Shown: positions 10,935 to 24,800, numbered from the stretch's first letter. The stretch is DNA of 64,000 nt from Heterobilharzia americana (GCA_944470555.2 OX104132.1:9805755-9869754); one strand, 5' to 3'. Notes: generated by a model not told the origin, from the letters alone. Numbers and translations: made by a program.

Positions 10935-13466
10935 TAAATGTGTTGATGCAAATATATTAAATGTAATGCATCATCTGTTTTTTCAATGCTACTTGGTATA
11001 CTATCTGCTGATATATACCCTGCCAGTTATAGTATCCTCTTGTAGAAGAAATTCACTTTCATTTATTTATATCTTTGATTGATTTTCCTGTAATTTTATT
11101 TACATTCTACTCTTTGATACCTGTGAAAACTGTTTCGTTGGTTTAAACGGTAATATCGATTCTACAGATATAATTATAGTTTCTATTTGCGTGAAAATAG
11201 GCCATAATATTTTTGTTTCATTTATCCTGCGACATAAATGTCTTAACTGACTCACTTACTAATTAACTACATAAGAAATTTCATAGGAACTCTAATCCTT
11301 GTACCAGTAATTAACTAATCAATTTAATCTATTTGCCGTTTGACACGTTATCGAAATTCCTGACTTACACAAAACAGAAACAGTCTTTAAGCTTGTTATT
11401 ATAACTTAAATAGAGTAGTTTAGAAAGGAAATTTCTAGTATTGGGTTTTTTGGTTGATGTCTATGAAGTTGTACTCACTGAGTCGTCGGCTTGCGTTTTT
11501 CTCTCTCTCTCTCTTTTTCCTTCCAGATCTTTACGGTCATCGGTAAAACTCGCACTGCTCTACACGCCCCTTGCAATAACAATCGTACCTATCAATCTAC
11601 AGGCTAGACAGAAACCTATTAGTAGCTGGTCGTTACAAGGTGAATAACTTATAGCAAGTATGTAAGCACAGTAACATCACTTGTAAATTTTCATTGTTCT
11701 AGTTTGATGCTAGCCACGGTCACAATTACGCCCTAAATTCATCACTTTCTAAAATGCTATCAGTCATACATGGCACAGCCATATCCAGTTGGCCCATTAT
11801 CAAACAATGCTGAAGTAATGCTGAAGCAGAACTTCTGAATCATTTTCTTGGCATAGATACGAAAATCCATCTTTTGCTTTACTAGATTACTGCATTATTA
11901 TTTAAGCACTAAACGGCTTAATTTTGCATAGAAAATGCACATTTTTTTCATAAAACTTTATAGTTTTCACGAATCACTACATTTACCGTTACTAATATTT
12001 ATTCTTTATATGACTGACTGACAGAAGAACATTCCATTGGTCGAGTTCTTAAAAAGCTGATTACAATATTCTAGAGGCCAGCATCCAGTAATTACATAAG
12101 GTCATTGTCACTTGATACACTTACACTGTCGTTTATTAATTGGTAGGATGCAACAAGGGAATAATGGTCATCGTGTCATCTTAAGACTCTTTTGAAATCC
12201 TACTCACCAAATTTCTGGATTCGATTCTCGGATCGCCTTGTCTTCTCTTGGGGAACTGTTATCATATGTCGACTGCCTTTTATCATAAAAGTAAGTGCAT
12301 TGTGCTTGCTCATTCTCTGACTCTTCATTTCCCTTTCAGATTCTCATGCTGGCTGAGTAGACCACCACTGCTAAGCTCATGCATACTCTTCCACCCCCCC
12401 TTCTTGAAAAACCGTACCACAGGTAAACATAAACCTACCAACAGCTGGTCGTTGCGATCTTTTTGTACGAAGGTTTTTAAAAGTATCTTGTTCACAAGCT
12501 TCACAACCTACCTGAGACACAGTTTTGGAACCAGCCAAATTTCCGATTCTCTTTGGTTGTCTCTTGCAAACGTACGTATAGACTCAAAGCGGAATTAAGA
12601 AAAATAATCGAAGACCAAAAGTTTTTTGACATTATCTGACCGTACTCGAATAATGCTTATCCGGTTATGAACTTTGAATTGGACTGCAATACATTCTAAA
12701 CTGCCTTAATCTGCCTCACCTGATTTTATAATGTCTGACATTGGTGATTCAACAACCTTTAGAGCTTTAAGAAAACGTGAAAGCACTTGGAAGGAGGTGC
12801 GAATTTCCATCAATACTGGTAAGCAGTAACTTTTGTGTAACTTCCAGCAGATGTGTAGCACAGCAATCCAGTAACAGATTATGGATTATATATTGGATTA
12901 CTGTGGACATTAGTGACAAGTTAAGAACTTTTAGGAATTGTCTTAATGCCAACTTGACAGACGCTAAGGCCAATCACTAATTATTCAAACTTGTTATATA
13001 CCCACGAATACGAGACCAAAAAAGAACACAAAAGCGTAATCGGATGAAACAGCATATTTGCGAGGTCGTGCCAAGATACTAATGCGTCCCAGCTAACTAG
13101 CTAGAGAGTCGATTACGAGCAGTCCAATGTAAGACGACAGCGTGCCAAATGGTGAGGATACTTGACCGGGTGTCTTCAGCTTATCGAGTCCAGTTAAACT
13201 ATCAAGGTCAGCATCAATGTGGAATCTCGTCAAACTCTAGGCTATTGGTTTTGGGGAAGTGTGTGACGCTACAAACTCATCCGTCTGACTTATAAAAAAC
13301 TAATATTAAAGTATTTGTATCACAACAATTCATTCGTTGACTGCATTTTGAACAGTATGTTAATAATTTGCTGAGTCTTTGTGTCCGTGCTTTCTCAGTG
13401 TAATCTTGGTCACTACCTGTCATATCATAAAACGATAATTTATCGGTTTCCTCTGATTCCGAGTTT
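10935..13466. other. Non-coding stretch with a related pair of pyrimidine-rich segments
   Basis: No gene is recognised. Segments at about 11480-11650 and 12300-12480 resemble each other. Each has a polypyrimidine tract ending in CAG, then a variable stretch, then AAACCTA with a following AGCTGGTCGTT. They are probably two diverged copies of one dispersed repeat. Confidence 0.45.
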
Positions 13467-13763
13467 GTGGTTTCAAAGTTAGAGATCCAATTTTGTGGTT
13501 TTGAGCACTTTATGGCAGTCAACGAAATTACGTCACAAAACGTTACGTTTGACTATGTCAGCACCTTATTTTTGGATGATGCTGCGGAACTATTTAGAGA
13601 TTTCCACACAAAAACTGACTCTAAAGAACGTCGTTATGGATTAAAGCTGGTAGTCTTAGGAGCTACTCAGTTATCTGACCAAATGATTGTAGATAATCTC
13701 CTCAGTAATGTTCAGTCGAGTGGCAGAGCTCTATCTCAGTTAAAGAGCTTGATGCATAGCTAA
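13467..13763 (+). pseudogene. Possible gypsy gag-like fragment
   Basis: A 98-codon open frame lies about 650 bp upstream of recognisable gypsy pol on the same strand. The segment LVVLGATQLSDQMIVDNLLS and the following SSGRALSQLKSL resemble the helical, leucine-rich core of Ty3/gypsy Gag proteins. I see no zinc knuckle. The call rests mainly on position and style and may be wrong. Confidence 0.35.
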
Positions 13764-14109
13764 CCAGGTGGTAGAACATTAGATAGCAGATTCTGTTATC
13801 AGATGTAGCTCGAGCAGTCTCTTCAAAAAAAATACAATAGATACTGGCTTTTGGAAGTGATGGCTTTCACATAGAAAAACTAGCAGTGATTGCAGATGGG
13901 ATCCACGAAAAAAAATGGGATCTTCCTCAGTATCAAAGGCCACACGTATTTCACAAGCAGGTAAAATCACGAAATAATACCAGAAAATACAGATATTATG
14001 TGAACAAGTTAAAATCTTCAGTATGCAACTGTCGTCAAGTGCTTACAGAAATAAATCGTCACATAAACTTAAACAATCTCCTTGGTGAACTATGATTTGA
14101 CATGCTGGC

Positions 14110-14638
14110 ACCCCTGTAAATACGGACATGAAGCTTGAGCACACATAGATATTAAGGGTTCAATGATCTCATCAAGACTGGGCCGGTTACATGCGAAAAA
14201 GTTGCTTACAACCAAACAGGAGTTCGATAAACTCCTGCAATTGGGAGTTGTACGACAACCACAGAGCTCCTAGTCATCATAGTTGCAACGAGTTCCTAAG
14301 AAATCGGGATGGATACGATTATGGTGTAACTGAGTGGCCCTGAACAAACAACTGGTTGCAGATAAGTACCCTTGATCTCACTAATTCCGTGTTCAGTGCA
14401 AACATCCTTAGGATTGGTTTGGTATAAGGATACCTTAGTGTGAGTGTTGACGTCTATAACATTCCAAGAACATCAATTACCACTCATTTGGGATTATTTG
14501 AGGTCATCCGAGTGCCTTTTGGTCTCACAACGTGGCCAGGACTTTTAAATAATTCATGGACCAAGTACTTCATGGTTTATCTTCTGACTACGCTTATACT
14601 ATTATTGACTTGTCGGTGGTAAGCACCTTACTTAACGG
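14110..14638 (+). pseudogene. Ty3/gypsy reverse transcriptase, N-terminal half, decayed
   Basis: In shifting plus frames it reads LTTKQEFDKLLQLGVVRQP, then VPKKSGW, ALNKQLVADKYPL, YNIPRTSITTHLGLFEVIRV with PFGL, and HGLSSDYAYTIID at the catalytic YIDD position. These are RT boxes in the gypsy order. Stops, frameshifts and a spoiled catalytic box show it is dead. The reading breaks at about 14638 and resumes near 15350. Confidence 0.8.
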
Positions 14639-15348
14639 AAAATTGATCTGAAAATCCCCCCCGATCACCCTTATTTGATTGTATTTACATTTATTTTAGC
14701 ATTTTTACCTTCGTTATGGATGGTGTACCTCTGACCCTAGCCGGTGTAATGTTATTTGCTTGTCTGACTGTCTTATTTGACTTTACACTCTGTATTTGCC
14801 TTTGTATGTTTGAGACTTATCATGAATGTTTCACTTCCCTATTATGTGATGCTGGACTGTTGACAAGGTGATGTTGTTTTACTGCGCCCGACATTTTGTT
14901 TTGGTTCAATTTACGGTTGTGCTGTGATTTGACTGTTTGTCTTTTGACTGTCTACTGGGAACGTTTGTTTGTTGGCTTGATTCTGGTAGGCAGAGTTTTG
15001 ATCCCTTTTGTCGGGAATATTCCCATTGACCAACAGTACGTATTTGCACGCGAGAACGTTTTGGACTGTATAGTTACCCAACGGCACTGTTGAGGTATTT
15101 TTGTAATTTTGACATAACTTATTGTTGCTTTGATAGTACCACAGATTTTGTTACGAATCTACTACTGAATTACTACAAACCGTGTTTTGATATTTTGATC
15201 CAACCTTTGACTGTGCGTCACTCGCGGAAGTTAGGAAGCTATACAGTAGAACGCAGGAACTAGTCAGATTCACGTCAGTTGGCACCGCCTAGTTATTTCC
15301 CGCGTTCAGGCCAAGATTATTGGATTCTGGCCGCTAAACCTTAGACAA
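14639..15348. repeat. Roughly 700-bp insertion splitting the gypsy pol (possible LTR)
   Basis: The gypsy RT reading stops just after its catalytic region and resumes with HLKHL-like sequence about 710 bp later, so this block is inserted. Its composition (T-rich left half) suggests an LTR, but I see neither clear TG...CA ends nor a target duplication. The 65-codon frame at 14896-15093 resembles nothing I know. Confidence 0.5.
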
Positions 15349-16163
15349 TAATTATCTCAAGCATCTTTGAACGTTTTTTCAATGGCTACATGAATACGGC
15401 ATCAACATCAATTCACAAAAATGTGAATTCCAAAAAGTGTCTCTTCAATTTTCTAGACGCATTATTAGCGAGGATGACGTCAAGTCAGTGTTCGGAGAAG
15501 TGATAGGTAGTAAGTTATACCCTTTACCAAATTCGTAGACTAATCAAGTGCGTCGGTGAGAATAATTTTTATCGTCATTTCATTCCCTATTGTGCACGTT
15601 TAACTCAAAAGCTTATGGGTTTACTGAAGGGTGGAATGAAAATGCTACAGATGCCTGATACAGCAGTCGAAGCGTTTCATAATTTGAGACAGGCTTTGAA
15701 CTCTCAAAATTTGTTGGTACTTTGTGGTGTAAACGCATCTTTGATAATCTTGACAGATGTATCAGATGTAGCCATTGCAGCAGATTTTCAGGGGATTTCT
15801 GTTGGTAAATATCACTTGCTACATTTTATGTAGACGGCTAGATTATGTCCACATGATACATCGTACATTCTGTCGGTTAAACATTTCTAATATATGACAA
15901 CGTCATTTGTCGAATATACAAATTATTCATCTCTCATGAAGGCCATAAGAAATAGGGATGGTAATTATTCTGTAAGACAGTTCCAACATCTAGAGTTCAT
16001 TTCTCGAATCACAACCAAGACACCGTTCTTGCAGGGAAACAAAAACAATGTAGTTGACGCATCGTCAAACGTGAACTTGCATTGGATTGGAAGCATGGAT
16101 GTCAACTTCGCCGAAACGACAAGACTTAAACAAGTGCATAAAGATTTCAGTGAATCTGCTTGA
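15349..16163 (+). pseudogene. Ty3/gypsy RT C-terminus and RNase H, decayed
   Basis: Reading resumes with WLHEYGIN, QKCEFQKVSLQF, then a KGGMK segment, AVEAFHNLRQALNSQNLLVL and ILTDVSDVAIAADFQ (first RNase H aspartate motif). After a frameshift come RQFQHLEFISRITT and KNNVVDASSNV, the end of the RNase H region (usually NVVADALSR). Order and spacing match a gypsy pol. Several frameshifts are present and no integrase is seen directly after. Confidence 0.8.
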
Positions 16164-18299
16164 AGTCCAAATAGCTGTAACTCACCAGAGTTTCTGTAGA
16201 GAATTTCTTTCTAGTATTTGACATTTATTTCAGCGGAATATGCTTACTTGCTTACTGGAACCCAGACGTTATCTGCTATATCTGGGTTCTAAATTGGGGC
16301 TAATATTGGCATTGCATACCATATTTGACGTTCACTTTGTGGATCCATATTTGTTTACTTGGACCATCTTGAAATACTACCTGTCTGGTTACAACTACTG
16401 AAGTAAACGGTGTCGCTAAAACATCCTACGTTACCTTCATTTGCATCTCCCGCTTTAACGCTGTCTCATGATGGTGGTTCAGCGACTTTTACATCCTCAA
16501 AGGAATATGAAGGTACCTGAGCTAGAATACACATACTTGAAGTCAGGCGAACATATCCAGTCAGTTAGTTTCCAGATAGTTTTATTACTGCTTACTACAG
16601 TACGACAATCTATTACATACCTTTGCAAAAGATCTTGGCTACTAAAATTTGCATCTACGTGATTATACATGCTGAGAGACCCCTCACCCTTCTTGCCAAG
16701 ATAAAAGTTAAGAACCAAATTCATATTTGTGGTCCGTTGATCGGCAATAACCAAGAGACAGTGTGAACGAAAGTGTTCATGTTATCTCTCATGCTTGCAT
16801 GATCATAAATATTAGCTGCATTTTTGCATCTCTTGAAATATTACTGAACATTTACTCTTTTTGTATGTCTTAACTTCACTCATGTTAGGATCACTTATCT
16901 TGCTTATTTATTCTGTGTGATATCATACTATTCCTTTCATAATGCTTACATTTCACGGTGCTTTTGTGTTTCAAGACTATAAACTACAGTTGCTGTAAAA
17001 TTTGGGGCTGTGTGAAACAGTCACTTCATGTTGTATTTATTGATTTATTTGACACTGACCTTATAATGTAATGCTCATTTAAATGTATCAGTACAGAATA
17101 TTCTATTTCCTTTTTACGGGCTTCAAATCTGTTGTTTTGTAATCAATGTGACATCATATTTATTACTTCATGTTGTCTCCTGTTTCACACTGTCTGCTTC
17201 GGGTGGATGAGTGGTGCTTTGGATAATAAGAAAAACGACAGTATCTCAGGGACTTTACATCGGGGATAAAGTCATATAAAAAATTGAACAGGTATATTAG
17301 ACGTTTTCAAACAGACCAGCTGCAGATTTAATACACAATTTCCATTTGACATTACCGGATAAACTTAGTTGTTGGAAGGCACAAACTTTGATCTGCAGAT
17401 TTCACTAGCAGAATGGGTGAAAGCTCTCCCAACCTCTGCCGTGTTTTTTTCGAGTTGTTCCCAAACTAACCATTCAGTTTACGGCACACTGGTTCATAGA
17501 CACCAGCCAGCCAGCTTCAGTCGGTATCAACAATTAGGTTGCTGATGGAAATGGATATGTTCGAGTTCGACCTTTATGTGGTTGACCGTAAATAAACCAA
17601 GGAGACATTCATTGTTAGGACCACTGTGATTCAACTAGCAAACACCGTAGGTCAGCGTGGGCGATAATTTCAGTTCCCTCTGCGTAACAGTGGTTGCTGC
17701 TAACAAATTCCAAAGTAGATACATACATACTGAGGAATATTAACCTAATCTGACTTCAACGGAAGAATTCTTGTGCCCTGAAATATCCTAACCGATGTGT
17801 GCCAACAAAACGTAATGCTCCAACAACAAAACCGGAAAAGAAATCCCGCGGGGTTCAACAATTTCTCATTGACTGCATTCGTCAGTAACCAGTACATATA
17901 AGCGAAGTTGGTTGAAAGTTACCTGACCAAGGGAATATACTCTCCATCCCCTACTCACAATAAATTTTGCCTCAGACTCGCAAAGTGACCGTGTCTGTAA
18001 AACTGGTATGCATTTCACGTTATCCATACTGTATGAGCAGCATATAGGCAATGCAATTTCCACTATCCAATATCTTTTTAACGAGGTTGTATAAACCAGT
18101 TGATTTCTTCTTGCTCGCTTCTTGGTCTTGCGGAACGGTTCCAGGTCTTTGGTGAGTTCCAGTGAAGTGGATCCACCCACTCGTCTGCTATAGCTCTGAT
18201 GTACAGAGCCGGAAGTTGGTTTGTTTGCCCCGTACTGTGGTGCAGTTGGCTTCTTCAGATGTCCAGTTGCTAGACAGTTTTTCGGACTGGCCGCTAGAG
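16164..18299. other. Stretch without recognisable gene
   Basis: Probably the decayed remainder of the gypsy element plus other old repeats. A minus-strand frame of 104 codons (17866-18180) is open but resembles nothing I know. A conspicuous CAGCCAGCCAGC run sits near 17503. Confidence 0.4.
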
Positions 18300-20640
18300 A
18301 GAGTTAGGGATAGTGAAGGGAGAACCTAGAAAGGAGAATTTGTGTGAGAAAAAGGGAAAAGAAAAGTAAAGTAATCTACTTACAACCAAGTCAGGCGGAA
18401 AGGGGTGCAAAGGTGTGAAGAACTTGGGTAGGTAAGGCCAATTCTTGGCAAGCAGAAGGGATGAATAGGGCTCACATGGTTACAGTAGTAAGAAAACTGG
18501 TTGCAGAGGTAAAATAGTTGGAATGGCGTGACAGCAGTAGATTTCATCTGTTTGGTTCGTATTCCAGCTGCATGTGGGTAGGCCATGGATCTCTGCGTGA
18601 CTTTCCCGCCTCTTCTTGAAGCCTTCAACAGGTGGGGTGGAGACTACTTCAGCTGTTAATGCATTTCAGTGCACACAGACTCAGAGGGAGATGGAGTGTG
18701 AACGCACATGACTTTTTGACTTTTGGTGGGCAATTCTCTTAAGGTTTCCAAGAGGATTACTATGGTTGCCACTCGGTAGTAATCTTCTGTTTGGGTGACT
18801 CGGGTTGTTCACCTTGTAACCTTCGATAGCTAAGGTAGTATAGGCCTAGATCTTTCGGTCTATCCTCATATGGTTTTAATTGGATCCCAACAACCCCTTT
18901 TGTGCCTCGCTTCCGGACTTTCTCTAGCAGGTTCGTGCCTCTTTTCAGTCGTGGTGGAAAGAAGATATTATGGACTTCCAAGTGGGGTCATACGTAAGTC
19001 TTATAGAGCCATAAAAAGAGTTCTGGGGTGAGGGCACCCAGTTGTCTGCTTAAAGAGTGTAGTACACGCAGTGCTTTTGAGGTATCACCTGGTTAATTGG
19101 AACTGGTGTCCAGTTTCTCCGTCACCGTTAAACCCAGGTCTTTATCTACTGTTGTACGGGATAGACGTGAACCACAGAGATGGCAGGATACTTTCTGGAG
19201 ATCAGAAGCGCGGTAAAATATGGACCGGCACTTATCCAGGTTAAATGCCAGTTCGTCATCAGTTCCCCATTCCTCTAGTGTTTTGGGTCGTTCTGTAATG
19301 CTTTCTATCCCGCTTTGCAAGTTATTGCCCTCCATAACCTGACGTCATCGGCGTACAGGAAAATCGGAGGTCTGATATGTAGTGGCAGGCTATTCATGAA
19401 CGGTAGAAACAACAGTGGGCTCAAGATTGCTCCTTGTGAGATGCCGGATGGGGATGTTCTCCAAGTTGAGTAGACCCTTTTGACATTCGCGCAGAACTCC
19501 CGACTGTCTATGTAGTTCTGCAGCCGCGATGGCACCTGGCTGCGTACACCTAACCCAGCTATCTTATGTATTAGGATCGTGTGTGAGACGGTTTCAAAGG
19601 CTTTGGTGAAATCCAGAAAAATGGTGTGGAACAGGACCCTGAGATCCCAGCATGCTGTCCGAAGACCATGGGCCGGCAGTAGGTTGAAGGCACAGGACCT
19701 TCCCTTCCGGAGCCACGTTGAGCGTCGCTGAGTGTCCAGATATTCCCTGATACAGTCATCCATCACACTTTCCATAACTTCTGGTATTACTGGTAGAATT
19801 GCTATGGGTCTGTAACAGTTGGGATTCTGCCTGTCTCCCTCCATGAAGATGGGAGAAAGGATAGCCCGTTTCCACTCTTGTGGGAGCCTTTGTTCAATCA
19901 AAGTGTTGGAAGAGATCGCAGAGTGGGCCACTTAGGGTACTTGCACATTCTTTCAACACAGATGGGCAGATGTCGTCGCACCCTGGGGATTTTCCCGCGC
20001 TCAGCTTTGATAGCTTGTCGAGAACAACGGCGCGAGTTATCTGTATTTCGTGTAACTCCGCAGCGCCGGGTAACGTTGGGGGCTGTTCGGGCAGGTGGTG
20101 TGCGTAATTTCCTGATGGAATGTTGAGCTGTGTGTCAAGTGTGGTGCTCAACATTTCGGTGGTCTCCCGTTCAGAGAAGTTTTCTCCGTTCGGACCTTTA
20201 TGACGAATGCTCCTCGGCTTGTCGATTTTCTGTTTGCCGTGAATCGGCATGGGCTTTTGGGGTTTACCTCAAGCCTCTTGGTGAGGTTGCACTGGAACGA
20301 CCTGATGTCTCTCCGATTCTGAAGAGCCATGTATACGTCATGGTCGTCCTGTTCTCTGGAGAGTCCCATGTGTGTCACACCCTCCTCTTGACCTTCAGAA
20401 GGCTCTCAGTGCTCCATTTTAGCCATGAGGTTCGGTTTCTGGTTGCTGTTGCCGCCAGGGGGACGTTATGCGACATGGCCGCCTTAATGACGTCCTTTAC
20501 CAGTTCCGAGTTCCCACTTCACCTAAAAACAATCGGGATTATTATGCTGTCTCACTTGTTCAGGAATAGAGGGTTTTCATATGTCCCGGGACTACTGAAA
20601 AAGTTTGTCAAAGCCTCTCATTGATTATATATGGTGCTGT
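18300..20640 (-). pseudogene. CR1-like LINE, RT to 3' end, decayed
   Basis: Minus strand, in order: a pre-RT segment (VNPKSPCRFTANRK, about 20270); LSAGKSPGCDDICPSVLKEC (about 20040); RT boxes with LPQEWKRAILSPIF, NCYRPIAILPVIPEVMESV, FLDFTKAFETVSH, GISQGAILSPLLF and catalytic FLYADDVRLW (19931-19305); NLDKCRSIFY (about 19230); and the C-terminal NLLEKVRKRGTKGVVGI with YEDRPKDLGLYYLSYRRL (18981-18760). The 208-codon RT frame is open, with the catalytic aspartates kept, but flanking parts are in other frames. 18300-18750 would be C-terminus and 3' UTR. Confidence 0.85.
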
Positions 20641-20689
20641 ACAAGCTGCATTCGAAAGAAGATGGATGAAGAAATGAACTCATGATGTC

Positions 20690-21000
20690 AAACAGTGGTA
20701 GTGGCTGCCCACACAGACGAAAAGAAGCAACGTAGGGACAGTGAGTGCTATAAGACTGCCTCGGCTACTATATGTGACAACGTTTGCTTCACTGAGATTG
20801 GCGGTCATCAAGGCTGGCGGCTCAAAGACTCTCACGCACATATTTGTTTGAGGCACAAAACTGGTGGAAGGGAAGGCAAAAAGGTCCTTCTTTACGTAAA
20901 ACGACCTAGGAGTCTGCAAAACGCGGGATTAAATTTCTATCTCTATTATCTTCTGTCTCCTTTTATTAACGCTGAATGCTATCTAAAAGATTATGGTCCA
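20690..21000 (+). pseudogene. Possible LINE endonuclease fragment
   Basis: The plus frame has VCFTEIGGHQGWRLKDSHA and GGREGKKVLLYVKR, resembling the TET...GGGVLLYVK segment of apurinic-type endonucleases in CR1-like LINEs. It lies upstream of, and on the same strand as, the RT fragment at 21.4 kb, which supports the reading. The resemblance is modest. Confidence 0.45.
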
Positions 21001-21399
21001 TTGAGGTGAATCGTACTGTGAAAACGTTCAGTGTCAAGCGGTATATGGTTTGGTAGATGTTACTGCAAACTCGACTCTTTCTAACAAAAACTAAAAAGGG
21101 TCATGATAGATGCTGGTCTTGATATCAATGGCATCAATCGTGATACAGTGAAGGGCGTGTATAATAAGGCTACCCCTTGGTGTGGTGTTCATCATATCAA
21201 TATGTTATAGTTACCTTCCACAACCATGGAAATCCTGAAGAATAAAACTGCTGCATAAAACAGTTCCCACACCCATTCTTACAAACTGCGAGCTTGTAAC
21301 CACACTTTAACGTGTTTCCTGAACAGTAATGGCATTCATGCACGATTACTGTGACTGGATAGCATAGCTTCATAAGTGACACTTTCGTATGATCAACGT

Positions 21400-21870
21400 G
21401 CTTGTTATACTAAAAAATGGCGGACCAACACCAAAAACGAAAAGCAAGCGGGTACGGTCTACCTCGATAGTCAAGAGGTCTATGATAGAGTCAACCTTTG
21501 TTTCCTACCCTTGAGACTAGGTGTTGCCAGCATAAACAGAAAAGTTTTGGCCTGGTCTAGCTCCTATCCCAGAAATCACTGCCTTAAGGTATTAGTCAAT
21601 GGCTGCTACGGAAATAAGCATTCATCTAAAGGTAGCATCCCTAGAAACTCACCACTTGTCTCTTTTGCACCCAAAGCCCACTATCAATGATTAACTTGAA
21701 GTCCCAAAAATAGCTGAAGTTTGTCCTGTAAATAACCCAAAGATCTGGAGAAACATCGGCGACATAAGCAACGGTATTAATCTGCGGTCTCACCTATTGT
21801 ATGCGATGGAGTGGGCATCAAGAAGTTAACTGAAATCAGACGAGGCCCCGTGATAATCAGTGAGCAGTAG
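21400..21870 (+). pseudogene. CR1-like LINE reverse transcriptase fragment
   Basis: VYLDSQEVYDRVNLCFLPL (box 3, usually DFSKAFDxVNH), VLAWSSSYPRNHCLKVLVNG and a GSIPRNSPL segment (box 4, usually GVPQGSPL) are readable in one frame. NNPKIWRNIGDISNGINL and LLYAMEWAS follow in another (YVDD region degraded to VNNP). The catalytic residues are lost. It is probably the same broken element as 20690-21000. Confidence 0.7.
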
Positions 21871-24800
21871 ATGCCAAACACCCTTTGGTTGTGCTGTACA
21901 AATTAGTTCATTGCCAACCATTAGTCAAGAATACGGCTTCAGGGTCCTGATAGCTACCTAATAAGTTTCTGCAATTGCAACGTTTTTGCAAGTTACTCAT
22001 TTATTGTGATTATTTCAATGATATTCTGGAACAAACATCCTCCACTTTGTGTCTTCTTGACGCAAGTTGGTCACACACAGGTCTGTTTTCTTTCAGCACT
22101 GCTACTTCAGAGGTCTTCTCCTTGTGATAAGTTTGAAAGATTGTCTGGTGGAAAGATACTTGGCAGCGCTGCTGTTCAAGGACAGAACATGAATTTTCTT
22201 GCGAATCAACATATCTCCAGCGATCCACTGCTTCCACTGCATTCGGAGCAGATGACCAGCTACATCCACTGTGATGGAACCCACAGAAGGCCATAAATTA
22301 TTTCCCAGAACCTAGAAATGGGTACAGAGATGTGTACTACTTCCTTGAAAACATGCCTAGGTGGGCTGTGTGGCAAACTCAACCTAGCACTCATCGAGAC
22401 AGCATCAGAATGCACCGAGATAAGTAATGACGCATGGTGATTGCATAGTTATAGTGGGATCGACGTATCACTCCAACAGCCCATACTGTTCTCAAGGTAA
22501 AGACCTTGGAGCAGCTTGAGATAATAGTGTGTGCAAACTGAAGTCAAAGCAGTTGTACTGATTTCGGCAGCTAAACCTCTCCTTCGTTCCATCTCAGTCA
22601 ACTCAAAAAAGCCGAAATCCCTGGGGTAAGCTTTCGCAGAATTTGCGGAATCGAATTTACAAATTTATTTGGAACTCCCAAACCTGGGACAAATAATTAT
22701 TTAAAAGGCCTCCAAACAAGGCCCCCACGGCTTATTTTGAAGACAATAATCTGATAATAATGCAAAAAGGTCTGAAAAACATGGTCTGCGAAACTTCATT
22801 GAGATAACTGGAGGTTAAAATTCCGCGAAAAACTATGCATCAAGCCGAAATTATCTCTTCGGAGTCGTCATATGCAGGTGAAAAGCATGAAAATTGAAGA
22901 CGAGTGTTATGCAGATTATCTCTCTATCTGACGCGCCGTGTAAGTTGCACTATAGACTGCCGAATAAAAGACCTCCTCTACCAGTTAAACTCAGCAAAAC
23001 AGGGGGCCAACTAACACCCTGTTGACTTTCACACAATACAATGATAGAAGGGAAACATTAGAAAGTAAATTTAGCCGACAGGTACCTTACTTCGCTCAGC
23101 AAACGGAAAAGGCTGCTCGAATTCAGTTTTTACTTGCAGTGCTAATATGACTGAAGCCAGGGAAGTTGATAATAATATATTCCGTGCAACATAAACTACA
23201 TGAATACAAACCAGTTTACAGGTTTGATCATTTCGGTAACGAGAAACGGCTGTCATGTACAACGTTATGCTATACATTAGATGCCATTATTCACGGCGCA
23301 TAAGAGGCGCGTCTAGAGAAAGAACGTCGATACTTCGCAGAGAGCAAAGAATAAAACAGATAAACCCCAACATAATCGTTCAGCATGCTGAAGCAAGCTC
23401 AGTTCAAAATTAGGAATTATTCGGCTATTGCTCGAATCTTCCAATATTCTTGAAGGCAGGGTAGGTAGTACAGTCATGACCGTAATGCACCTTCCTGGCA
23501 CCAAAATATAACTAGGGCTGAAATAAACAGCTTAAATTAAATTAACTAAATAAATCTCTAGCTTGCCTCCGGATGCCTAGTGTGTTTTAAGTTTTGTTTT
23601 AATGGGCATGCATCCGAGCTGGCTTGGAAGCCATTTTGCGCCCCATTGTGCTGATTACCACGCGCGTACTCCGAGTCCCTACTTCAGCCTTACAAGCCAG
23701 GTAAGTTGATTAAACTTCTCCCCCATTCACTATTGTTATGACATTTACTTCAATTGAATACATGGCTCCTTCAAATACATTGCGTATCAGTTCTTTTGAT
23801 TTGTGTTTTGTTGTCGGTACTTACACGTTAGGTAAAGTACTGGTTAAGCAGGTACTAGAGCACATCAAATTAATTGGGGCTGATCAAACGTTGCGGAGTT
23901 GTAACACGCACCCCTACATTACCTTGGATTGGGTGCTTTTGTCACAAAGTTTTGATGGTATGATGCACACTGACAAATACGATTGCAAGGATTCCATATG
24001 GATGATGGACTGGTTAGGCAGACCTGAAAAATAAGAAACAAAAGCGAGCGGCAAGAGGAATTCGAAACCGAGCACAAAGATACTACGCAGGAGTGGGTCA
24101 ACCATGATACCTCTGGGTGAGTTATTAGTACTGACTACAGAAGTTGCTTGAAGAAGTATCCAAAACCAACTGTTAGAGGGAGGAAGATGAAGATGCGCAC
24201 GAAAGTGGTGGAAACTAAACTGAAGCTGAAGATATCACTATGGAATAGGAAGAGTAGAGCATTTTAGGCCAGGCATTCGCCTATGTGTAAAAAACGTATG
24301 TACAAAAGTTAAATGAACTTATAAATATTTAAGTAAAACTCATGGTTTTTGCTAATATGCCAACCACACTTTATATAGTCATGGGGGGAGGATGATCATG
24401 TTGTTGCCCGTTGAGTGTTACCACATCAGGGCTATAGAGACCATGTGGTGGTGCAGAGTGAGCTGCGCTAGTAGACCTGGCGGACTGATAATAAGAAGTA
24501 AATAGTGAAACACGCAACATGCTTAAAATATCCACCGACAAGCAGTTCATTTATCAGTCAGGGGTAGAGAGATTATCTTAAGGGGAGAATTTTAAGAAAT
24601 AGGTGTTAAGTCGAGAGATCAGTTAGGTGATGAAGAAACGGAGGTTGCATTAGAGTAGCTACAGAGTTCACTTTTGCAAATCGTATCTCACACCGCTTCC
24701 TGTCCACTGTAGTTCAGTTTTTTTAAATAAGATTTAATCTTTACCTGAGCGTTTAGCTTTCGGCATTGCATACTTTTGTCGTTGCTGTTAGTTTCCCTTG

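Noticed and set aside
22006..22296. 96- and 94-codon frames on opposite strands
   Set aside because: Both strands are open over the same span and neither shows a family motif. I cannot support either as a gene.
23738..24034. 98-codon frame that could be retroelement gag
   Set aside because: No zinc knuckle or other diagnostic motif, and no pol nearby on the same strand.
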